From the NCBI GenBank assembly GCA_026713745.1, contig JAPONU010000215.1:1-7937 (forward strand): a stretch of 7,937 bases of DNA. The letters run 5' to 3'. The notes under the pieces were generated by a model that saw only the letters and a list, made by a program, of their open reading frames with translations, searched no databases and was not told the origin of the DNA. Below are positions 1-5,143 of the stretch, in pieces. The stretch is from a bacterium (GTDB taxonomy: Bacteria; Actinomycetota; Acidimicrobiia; Acidimicrobiales; CATQHL01). How positions within the stretch are numbered: the first letter of the stretch is position 1; every line of letters starts with the position of its first letter. Both the position numbers and the translations under genes were made by a program.

Positions 1-113
1 CGACCGAAGCGCTCGGTGTTCCGGGCGAACAGCGCTGCCTGCTCGTCCTCGCTGCGGGGGTCGGCCCGATCGATCGGCGACGCGTCCTGGCTCGCTGGGG
101 AGCGTCGCGGCAT
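1..113 (-). CDS. Unidentified protein, N-terminal 37 codons only (runs off left edge)
   Basis: An open frame reads leftward from an ATG at 113-111 to the window edge without a stop. The visible N-terminus starts MPRRSPASQDASP and continues as an acidic, hydrophilic stretch (residues about 13-25) before ALFARNTERFG. The start is supported by an AAGGTG Shine-Dalgarno sequence (plus-strand 120-125) six bases upstream; an in-frame GTG at 122-120 overlaps that site and is less likely. No signal peptide, membrane segment or recognisable motif is visible in this fragment, and I do not recognise the family. It is divergent from the binding-protein gene at 280 and shares its intergenic region, so the two could share regulation. 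Confidence 0.55.
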   Translation of the reverse strand, partial: MPRRSPASQDASPIDRADPRSEDEQAALFARNTERFG

Positions 114-138
114 GATGCTCACCTTATAGTCGCCGGAT

Positions 139-156
139 TTGCCGGTGCATTGCCGG
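139..156. repeat. Direct repeat TTGCCGG, 11-base period
   Basis: TTGCCGG occurs at 139-145 and again at 150-156, with a related GCCGG at 132-136. The 11-base period would put the copies on the same face of the helix. It lies in the divergent intergenic region, so a regulator site is possible, but in DNA this GC-rich chance is a real alternative. Confidence 0.3.
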
Positions 157-182
157 CGGGCTGAGGGCACCACCGGTCCGGG

Positions 183-201
183 TCCTGGCGCGGCGCCAGG
201 A
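183..201. promoter_or_regulatory. Palindrome / hairpin in divergent intergenic region
   Basis: The arms TCCTGGCG (183-190) and CGCCAGGA (194-201) are perfect 8-base complements around a CGG centre. It sits 79 bases upstream of the binding-protein ATG at 280 and about 70 bases upstream of the divergent start at 113. It could be an operator for a dimeric regulator, or an RNA hairpin if transcription starts further left. No T-run follows, so an ordinary intrinsic terminator is unlikely. Confidence 0.5.
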
Positions 202-231
202 GCGTCAGCGGGCTCCTTCCGGTAGACATCA

Positions 232-255
232 ATGGCCAGACGTATATCTGGCCAT
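232..255. promoter_or_regulatory. Long inverted repeat just upstream of the binding-protein gene
   Basis: ATGGCCAGA (232-240) and TCTGGCCAT (247-255) are perfect 9-base complements separated by CGTATA. The dyad ends 13 bases before the ribosome-binding site at 269 and 24 bases before the ATG at 280. The position and symmetry fit an operator bound by a dimeric repressor, or a leader-RNA hairpin close to the ribosome-binding site. The ATG at 232 is part of the left arm and has no Shine-Dalgarno sequence, so it is probably not a start codon. I cannot assign a regulator family. Confidence 0.6.
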
Positions 256-268
256 CTCAAGTTGAATC

Positions 269-275
269 GAGGAAG
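269..275 (+). promoter_or_regulatory. Ribosome-binding site that sets the start at 280
   Basis: GAGGAAG lies four bases before the ATG at 280. The in-frame ATG at 232 has no comparable sequence upstream. This shortens the binding protein from 460 to 444 residues and leaves a normal length of positively charged sequence before the lipoprotein signal. Confidence 0.7.
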
Positions 276-279
276 ATCA

Positions 280-1614
280 ATGTCCTCCGAGAAAACGTCG
301 GCCAAGATGGGAACCGTGGACGAACTGCGACGGCGGACTCGACCGCGCCTCGTCGGGGGCGTGCTGCTGGCGATTGCCGTCGTGGCGGCGTGCACCGGCG
401 GCGAGGACGCGACCGACGCTCCAAGTCCGGACCGCCCCGACGGCGGTTCGCTCGGCGTCGTGGAGGTCGCTGACGGCGACGCCATCCAGATCCGCTCGCT
501 CAACGCCATCACCGGTGACGTGGCCTGGCTGGGTCTGGCCAACCAGCGCGGCGTGGAACTGGCCATCGCCGACTTCGGCCCGGTGCACGGCTTCGACGTG
601 CACCTCGGCGCCGGCCTCGACGAGTTCTGCTCCAGCGACGGCGGGCAGGCCGCGGCCCAAAACATCGTCGCCGATGTCGACGTCGTGGGCGTGATCGGCA
701 CGTCCTGTTCGGTCGCGGCGACCGCCGCGGCCCCGCTGATCACCGGGGCGGGCATGGCGATGATCGCGCCTTCCAACACCTCGCCGTTGCTGACGTCGGA
801 TCTGGCGGGCAACCCCGGGGCGAACTACCACGTCGGTTACTACCGCACCTCCAACAACGGCCTGGTCGTCGGCGAGGCCATGGCCCGCTTCGTGTACAGC
901 GAACTCGGGCTCGAGGCCGCTGCGAGCGTCCACGACGGCGACCCCTACAGCCAGTCGATCGCCCAGGCCTTCGCCGACAGCTTCGAGGCCCTCGGGGGCA
1001 CCGTCACCGCCGTGACCGCGGTGAACAAGGAGGACTCCGACATGCTGCCGGTTCTCACCGAGGTCGCCGCCGGCGGTCCCGCGGCGCTTTTCTTCCCCAT
1101 CTTCCAGCCCGCGGGGGACTTCCTCGCCGAGCAGGCGCGCTCGGCGCCGGGGCTCGAGGACGTCGTGCTGCTCACCGACGCGGCGCTGCTCGTCGACGGC
1201 TTCATGTCGCTGCCGCAGTCCGAGGGCGTCTACTTCTCCGGCCCCGACCTGCGTTTCGGCGGCAGCGCCAACGAGAGCACCGGCAGGAACGCCGCCGACC
1301 TCCTCGCCACCTACCAGGAGACCTACGGGGAGCCTCCTTCGGGGCCGTACTGGGGCCACTCCTACGATGCCACGACGCTGCTGCTCGAGGCGATCAAGGC
1401 CGCTTCTCGGATCGACGGCGGGACACTGCTGATCGATCGGGCCGGCGTGCGCCAGTACCTGAACTCTGTGCGCGACTACGGCGGCATCATCGGTGCGATC
1501 AGCTGTGACGAATTCGGCGACTGCGGCTCGCAGAAGGTCACGGTGATCCTCCACCTCGATGCCGGCGACATCGAGGCGAGCAAGGACAACATCGTCTTCT
1601 CATTCGCGCCCTGA
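280..1614 (+). CDS. Branched-chain amino acid-type ABC transporter substrate-binding lipoprotein
   Basis: This is a periplasmic-binding-protein-like type I protein (LivK / Peripla_BP_6 group), predicted to be a lipid-anchored extracytoplasmic receptor for an ABC importer. From the ATG at 280 it has 444 residues. An Arg-rich n-region (about 17-23) precedes a hydrophobic stretch ending in a lipobox, VVAAC, with Cys38 as the predicted lipidation site. A short Gly/Asp/Pro linker follows. The core from about 65 carries the typical first-lobe pattern: GVIGTSCS (137-144), an Ala-rich helix, then IAPSNTSP (162-169). Cys117 and Cys143 may form one disulfide, and Cys409 and Cys415 a small C-terminal one. 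The ligand is unknown; members bind amino acids, amides, urea or aromatic acids. No liv-type permease or ATPase lies beside it: the left neighbour is divergent and the right neighbour convergent, so it is monocistronic here and must rely on partners elsewhere. Confidence 0.88.
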   Translation: MSSEKTSAKMGTVDELRRRTRPRLVGGVLLAIAVVAACTGGEDATDAPSPDRPDGGSLGVVEVADGDAIQIRSLNAITGDVAWLGLANQRGVELAIADFGPVHGFDVHLGAGLDEFCSSDGGQAAAQNIVADVDVVGVIGTSCSVAATAAAPLITGAGMAMIAPSNTSPLLTSDLAGNPGANYHVGYYRTSNNGLVVGEAMARFVYSELGLEAAASVHDGDPYSQSIAQAFADSFEALGGTVTAVTAVNKEDSDMLPVLTEVAAGGPAALFFPIFQPAGDFLAEQARSAPGLEDVVLLTDAALLVDGFMSLPQSEGVYFSGPDLRFGGSANESTGRNAADLLATYQETYGEPPSGPYWGHSYDATTLLLEAIKAASRIDGGTLLIDRAGVRQYLNSVRDYGGIIGAISCDEFGDCGSQKVTVILHLDAGDIEASKDNIVFSFAP

Positions 1615-1642
1615 CCCCGGCGGGGACCCTCAGGTGGGGTCC
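1615..1642. terminator. Hairpin cluster between convergent genes
   Basis: The 57-base gap between two convergent stops holds GGACCC (1624-1629) pairing with GGGTCC (1637-1642) around a 7-base loop. A competing CCCC/GGGG stem sits at 1615-1618 and 1622-1625. Position suggests a shared bidirectional terminator. There is no T-run on either strand, so the call rests on symmetry and location. Confidence 0.4.
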
Positions 1643-1671
1643 TGTCGCCACTGCCGCCTTGTCCCGGAACC

Positions 1672-2445
1672 TCACGCCCCCTCCCCGTCGCCACTACCGA
1701 ATAGCCGCTGCCAGTCCCACGTCTCGATGTTCTGGCGGATGCGGCCCAGGAACAGGGCGGCGGTGGAGCCGTCGAAGGCCCGGTGATCCCACGACAGGCC
1801 CAGGTGGCCGATGTGGCGCACCGCGACCGTGTCGCTGCCGTCGGCGAGGGTCACGACCGTGGGGCGCTTCGCCACGCCGTCGGTCGAAAGGATTGCGACG
1901 TTGGGGAGGTTGATGATGGGGGCCGACATGAACGAGCCGAACGACCCGGGGTTGGTGATCGTGAAGGTCGACCCACTCACGTCGTCGGCCCCCAGACCGC
2001 CCGACCGGGCTCTGCCGGCGAGATCGTGGATCCGGCGCGCCAGGTCCGCGAGCGCGAGGCTGCCGGCGTCGGGAATCACCACGACGATCAGCCCGGCCCG
2101 GTCGAGGTCCACGGCGATGCCGAGGTTCACCCGCTCGTGGAGTGTCTGGGATCCCTCGGCCAGTTCCACGGCGCTGTTCACCTCGGGAAACGCCGCCAGG
2201 GCGTCGATCGTGGCGAGGGCCACGAACGGCAGGTACGTGAGCGAGAAGCCCTCCCGCTCCCTGAAGCCGGAGCGATGCCGGCGGCGCACCTGCTCCAAGG
2301 CCTCGTAGTCCACCTCCACCGACGTCCAGACGTGTGCGGCCGTTCGGCGCGACTGAGCGACGTTCTGCGCGATGCGCTTGCGCAGCCGGCTCAACCGCAC
2401 CTTGCGGCTGCCGGTCGGCTCGGCGGTGCCGTCCGGCGTGCTCAC
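1672..2445 (-). CDS. Stand-alone 2-oxoacid dehydrogenase E2-type acyltransferase catalytic domain
   Basis: The 257-residue product from a GTG at 2445-2443 matches the catalytic domain of dihydrolipoyl acyltransferases (E2 of pyruvate, 2-oxoglutarate and branched-chain complexes). The domain opens with SRKVRLSRLRKRIAQNVAQS (about 13-32). It has the ITNPGSFGS turn (163-171), then INLPNVAIL (178-186), and ends with the active-site motif DHRAFDG (220-226), giving the catalytic His221 and Asp225. Full E2 proteins usually exceed 350 residues because one or more lipoyl domains and an E1/E3-binding domain precede this part. Both are absent, and no remnant is visible in the 49 bases up to the P450 stop. 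The GTG has only a weak ribosome-binding site, but no better in-frame start lies between the P450 stop and the domain. It follows the P450 on the same strand and is probably co-transcribed. It may borrow a lipoyl protein from elsewhere or act directly on acyl-CoA. Confidence 0.85.
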   Translation of the reverse strand: MSTPDGTAEPTGSRKVRLSRLRKRIAQNVAQSRRTAAHVWTSVEVDYEALEQVRRRHRSGFREREGFSLTYLPFVALATIDALAAFPEVNSAVELAEGSQTLHERVNLGIAVDLDRAGLIVVVIPDAGSLALADLARRIHDLAGRARSGGLGADDVSGSTFTITNPGSFGSFMSAPIINLPNVAILSTDGVAKRPTVVTLADGSDTVAVRHIGHLGLSWDHRAFDGSTAALFLGRIRQNIETWDWQRLFGSGDGEGA

Positions 2446-2494
2446 GTGCGCACCCGGGGCGGGCCGGCGAGATGACAGATCGCGGGCGTCACGC

Positions 2495-3724
2495 TCAGAC
2501 CGCCAGCGGCAGGCTGGCCAGGCCCCGCTCGGTGGATATGTGCAGGCGCTCGGGCTCGCCTGCGAGGCGGAAGTGGGGAACCCTCTCGAAGATGACCTCA
2601 AGAGCGACACGCCCCTCGAGACGGGCCAGCGGCGCGCCCACGCAACGGTGGACGCCGTCGCCGAAGCCCAGGTGGCGGCGGGGGCGGCGGAACACGTCGA
2701 GCGTGTTCGGATCATCGAAGACGCGGGGATCACGGTGAGCGGCGGCCAGCAACATCATCACCCGGCTGCCCCTGGGCACCACCTGCCCGTACATCTCCAC
2801 GTCGGCCGTTGTGAAACGCGACGTCCACTGCACGGGCGACTCGTAGCGCAGCAGTTCCTCGGTGGCGTTGGGGACAGCCTCCGGCGTGGCGGCCAGCCGA
2901 GCCTGTTGATCGGGGTGTTGGGCCAGGAGGTAGAGGCCGTTGGAGACCAGGGAGCTGGTCGTGGTGTTGCCCGCCAGGTAGATGATGAGGCACATGGCGA
3001 ACATCTCCTCCGCGCCGATCGGTTCGCCGTCGATCTCGCCGTTGGCGAGGCTCGAGATCACGTCGTCGCGCGGCGAGCGCCGCCGCGCGGCCACGAGTTC
3101 GCCCATGTAGCGCCTCAACTCGTCGGCCGCGGCAGTGGAGACGTCGTTGAACTCGTCGCTGCCCGACAATGCCAGCAGCATGTCGTGGGCGAGCTGCCGG
3201 ACGGCCGACTCGTCGGAGAGCGGGATGCCCATGAGCCGGCAGATGACCAGCACCGGCAGCCGCTGCGAGAAGTCGGCGGCGAAGTCCCCGCCACCCTCCG
3301 CGCTCAACTCATCGATCAGCTTGTGCGCGAACGCCCGCACCATGGGCTCGTACGCGCCCACCGTGTTGTTGGAGAAGTGGTGGCTCACGAGGCGCCGCAA
3401 CTGGTCGTGGCGTGGCGGATCCATGTTCAGGATCTCCGGTCCGATGGTCTCGGAGAATCCCGGTTCGATGTTGACTCCCTCCGCGCTCGAGAACGTGTGC
3501 CAGTCCTTCAGCGCGGGGCGCAGGTCCCCGTAGCGGCACAGCGCCCAGACATCCCTCGCCGAGCTGTAGTACAGCGGGTGATCGGCCAGCAGAGCCCTGT
3601 AGTAGGGGTACGGGTCGTCCATGACGTGGGGCGCCAACGGGTCGTAGCCCACCGGATCGGACCCCGTCACCGGCCAATTGACAACCACAGGGCGCAAATT
3701 AGACTGCGAAACCGCGGGCAGCAC
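2495..3724 (-). CDS. Cytochrome P450 monooxygenase
   Basis: This is a soluble bacterial class I-type P450 of 409 residues, with no membrane anchor, expected to need a ferredoxin and reductase that are not in this window. The haem-binding signature FGDGVHRCVG (354-363) supplies Cys361 as the axial thiolate. The ExxR motif is Glu290-Leu-Leu-Arg293. The early conserved block NMDPPRHDQLRRLV (100-113) is typical of bacterial families. The I-helix oxygen-activation motif reads AGNTTT (251-256): the usual acidic residue before the conserved Thr is replaced by Thr254. The start used is a GTG at 3724-3722 with a weak AGGG eight bases upstream; later in-frame GTGs at 3688, 3670 or 3652 are possible because the first 25 or so residues are not conserved. 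The downstream acyltransferase gene begins 49 bases after the stop. The substrate cannot be told from sequence. The gene is divergent from the importer operon. Confidence 0.93.
   Translation of the reverse strand: MLPAVSQSNLRPVVVNWPVTGSDPVGYDPLAPHVMDDPYPYYRALLADHPLYYSSARDVWALCRYGDLRPALKDWHTFSSAEGVNIEPGFSETIGPEILNMDPPRHDQLRRLVSHHFSNNTVGAYEPMVRAFAHKLIDELSAEGGGDFAADFSQRLPVLVICRLMGIPLSDESAVRQLAHDMLLALSGSDEFNDVSTAAADELRRYMGELVAARRRSPRDDVISSLANGEIDGEPIGAEEMFAMCLIIYLAGNTTTSSLVSNGLYLLAQHPDQQARLAATPEAVPNATEELLRYESPVQWTSRFTTADVEMYGQVVPRGSRVMMLLAAAHRDPRVFDDPNTLDVFRRPRRHLGFGDGVHRCVGAPLARLEGRVALEVIFERVPHFRLAGEPERLHISTERGLASLPLAV
3678..3705 (+). promoter_or_regulatory. Promoter candidate for the importer operon
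   Basis: A perfect TTGACA (3678-3683) is separated by 16 bases from TAGACT (3700-3705), which fits the TAnnnT -10 element of actinobacterial housekeeping promoters. Transcription would begin near 3712, giving a leader of about 147 bases before the ATG at 3859. The site overlaps the 5' coding end of the divergent P450 gene if that gene starts at 3724. Confidence 0.6.
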
Positions 3725-3760
3725 AGCGACTGCCCTGGGGGATCTTCAGAACTCGGGGGG

Positions 3761-3791
3761 AAGTGGCGTGCCGTCGGCACTCGTGTCACTT
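3761..3791 (+). promoter_or_regulatory. Two-tier dyad in the importer leader
   Basis: An inner perfect stem GTGCC (3768-3772) and GGCAC (3776-3780) around GTC is enclosed by AAGTG (3761-3765) and CACTT (3787-3791), with an asymmetric internal loop. It lies downstream of the predicted transcription start, so it could fold in the leader RNA or act as a roadblock operator. No known riboswitch pattern is recognised. Confidence 0.4.
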
Positions 3792-3858
3792 GGCGCGGCC
3801 GTCTCATCGCATGGACTGATGGTGACGGAGCAATCAACAACAAGAGGGGGATCACGTC

Positions 3859-5043
3859 ATGCGTGACAGGACCAGACGTACTTCGAGGTTCGGGGGAGGG
3901 CTCAGGCTTCTGACTGCGCTTCTCGCCGTTTTGGCGCTGCTGGCGGTGTCGTGCGGCGACGACGACGGTGACGACGCCGCACCGGCTGCGCCGCCCGAGG
4001 CGCCGCCCGCCGCGCCCGAAGCAGCTCCGGAGGCTGCGCCCGAAGCAGCTCCCGAGGCTCCGGCCGAGGCTCCGGCCGAGGCGCCCGCCGCTGCGCCCGC
4101 GGACGAACCGGAGGAAGAGGTCGACCTCACGCAGGCCGATGGTGACGCCATCGAGATCTGGGTCGTGGGATCGGTGCTCAACAACCCGTTCTGGGACCTC
4201 ATCCAGAATGGCTCGCTGGCAGCAGGCGATGCCCTCGCCGACGCCAACGTCACCTACATAGCGCCGGAGGACTTCAGCCTGGCCAACGTCAACGAGTTCA
4301 TCGTGACAGCCGTCGCTGCAGACCCGGACGCCATCCTGGTGGACTACCGGACCGCCGAGTACGAGGAAGCCGTCATCGACGCCCTCGACAAGGGCATCGC
4401 GGTGCAGTTCTACAACAACTACGTGGGCAAGGACTCCGACGATGCGAGGGTCCGCCGGCTCTCCGGAACGCCGGTCGGGCTCGACAAGGCCGCCGCGGCC
4501 CGCCGCAGCGCCGAGCGCTATCTCGAGCACGTGAGCCCGGGCGACCAGCTCGTGCTGTTCAACTCGCTGCCGGACTCGCCGGAGCACCTCGAGATCCAGA
4601 ACGCCTACATCCAGGTCTTCACCGACGCCGGCTGGAGCGAGGGCGACCTCGACATCGTGGCGCTCCCGGGTCTTGATCCGGCCCCGAACTTCGAGGTCAT
4701 CAAGACCTACCTGGCCGCCAACCCCGGCACCCAGGGCATCGTCACGTGGGACACCACGTCGGGCACACCGGCTGCGCAGGCCAAGGCCGATGCGGGCTCC
4801 GACGTGCCGCTGGTCATGTGGAACCTGGATCAGACGGTCATCCAGGGCGTCAAGGACGGCAACGTCCAGCTCAGCCTCACCCAGCAGCCGTTCCTCCAGA
4901 CGTTCTACGGCGTCATCTCGGCGTACATCAAGGTGAAGTTCGGCTTCATCGACCCGCCGGTCATCGACCCGGGGACGCTGATGGTCACCGCTGACAACGT
5001 CGACGAGGTCGAGGCGCTGTTCGAGGCCGGATACGCCGGTTAG
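3859..5043 (+). CDS. Sugar-type ABC transporter substrate-binding lipoprotein
   Basis: This is a 394-residue binding protein of the ribose/fructose type (Peripla_BP_4), the extracytoplasmic receptor of the importer encoded by the next two genes. The ATG has a strong AGAGGGGG at 3843-3850, eight bases upstream. An Arg-rich n-region and a Leu/Ala hydrophobic segment end in the lipobox LLAVSC, with Cys32 predicted to be lipidated. An acidic GDDDGDD patch and then an Ala-Pro-Glu tether (about 40-87) hold the receptor away from the membrane. The ligand-binding core starts near 96 with IEIWVVGSVLNNPFW (98-112), the classic first strand and ligand loop. The second lobe includes GIVTWDTTSG (294-303) and LVMWNLDQ (316-323). 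The many Trp, Asn and Asp residues at lobe edges suit a hydroxylated ligand, but the exact sugar or polyol is unknown. It heads the operon, and a large hairpin follows its stop. Confidence 0.92.
   Translation: MRDRTRRTSRFGGGLRLLTALLAVLALLAVSCGDDDGDDAAPAAPPEAPPAAPEAAPEAAPEAAPEAPAEAPAEAPAAAPADEPEEEVDLTQADGDAIEIWVVGSVLNNPFWDLIQNGSLAAGDALADANVTYIAPEDFSLANVNEFIVTAVAADPDAILVDYRTAEYEEAVIDALDKGIAVQFYNNYVGKDSDDARVRRLSGTPVGLDKAAAARRSAERYLEHVSPGDQLVLFNSLPDSPEHLEIQNAYIQVFTDAGWSEGDLDIVALPGLDPAPNFEVIKTYLAANPGTQGIVTWDTTSGTPAAQAKADAGSDVPLVMWNLDQTVIQGVKDGNVQLSLTQQPFLQTFYGVISAYIKVKFGFIDPPVIDPGTLMVTADNVDEVEALFEAGYAG
3975..4110 (+). repeat. In-frame low-complexity repeats coding the Ala-Pro-Glu tether
   Basis: The 17-base unit GCGCCCGAAGCAGCTCC occurs at 4012-4028 and again at 4036-4052, a 24-base (eight-codon) period. 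GAGGCTCCGGCC is then tandem at 4054-4065 and 4066-4077, with a degenerate third copy from 4078. All periods are multiples of three, so slippage would change tether length without breaking the frame. Confidence 0.75.
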
Positions 5044-5050
5044 AACGGCC

Positions 5051-5098
5051 ACACGGTCAACCGTGTCGGGGCGCGCGCCCAGCGTGCGCCCCGACACG
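5051..5098 (+). terminator. Overlapping hairpins after the binding-protein gene
   Basis: The first hairpin is ACACGG (5051-5056), TCAA, CCGTGT (5061-5066). The second uses GTGTCGGGGCGC (5063-5074) with its perfect complement at 5086-5097. It extends inward by three pairs and outward by one (C5062 with G5098), about 16 pairs around a 5-base loop. The stems share 5062-5066, so they cannot both form fully. No T-run follows. Placed between receptor and permease genes, it probably acts as a partial terminator or 3'-end stabiliser that raises receptor output over permease. Confidence 0.65.
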
Positions 5099-5128
5099 CA
5101 CGTCCACCACACTGCTCATCGAGCACCC

Positions 5129-5135
5129 AGGTAGG
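5129..5135 (+). promoter_or_regulatory. Ribosome-binding site supporting the GTG start at 5144
   Basis: AGGTAGG lies eight bases before the GTG at 5144. No ATG occurs at a comparable place, and the hydrophobic permease core begins about 23 codons later, so this start gives a sensible cytoplasmic N-terminus. Confidence 0.6.
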
Positions 5136-5143
5136 CGAACGGC

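Noticed and set aside
125..130. TATAGT as a -10 element for the LivK-like gene
   Set aside because: No -35-like hexamer is found 16-18 bases upstream, and the same bases form the ribosome-binding site of the divergent gene on the other strand.
232..279. Upstream ATG start giving a 460-residue binding protein
   Set aside because: The ATG lies within an inverted repeat and lacks a ribosome-binding site, while the ATG at 280 has GAGGAAG at the right distance.
277..1554. Long antisense open frame (about 425 codons) opposite the LivK-like gene
   Set aside because: Its product is Arg/Gly/Val-rich with no domain pattern, a usual shadow in GC-rich DNA. The plus-strand frame has a lipobox and clear family motifs.
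2446..2733. N-terminal extension of the E2-type protein into the P450 gene
   Set aside because: The extra 96 residues are Ser/Ala/Arg-rich shadow sequence antiphase to the P450 haem region and do not resemble a lipoyl or subunit-binding domain.
2372..3913. Plus-strand open frame of about 513 codons opposite the P450
   Set aside because: The opposite strand codes a P450 with intact haem, ExxR and I-helix regions; this frame shows only His/Arg/Val-rich low-complexity sequence.
3975..4110. Repeats in the receptor gene as a CRISPR or minisatellite element
   Set aside because: The repeats are short, without unique spacers, and fully explained as codons for an Ala-Pro-Glu linker.
3667..5112. Minus-strand open frame of about 481 codons opposite the sugar receptor
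   Set aside because: It has Asp/Val/Arg-rich composition and repetitive Gly-Arg-Ser sequence mirroring the coding repeats of the tether on the other strand.
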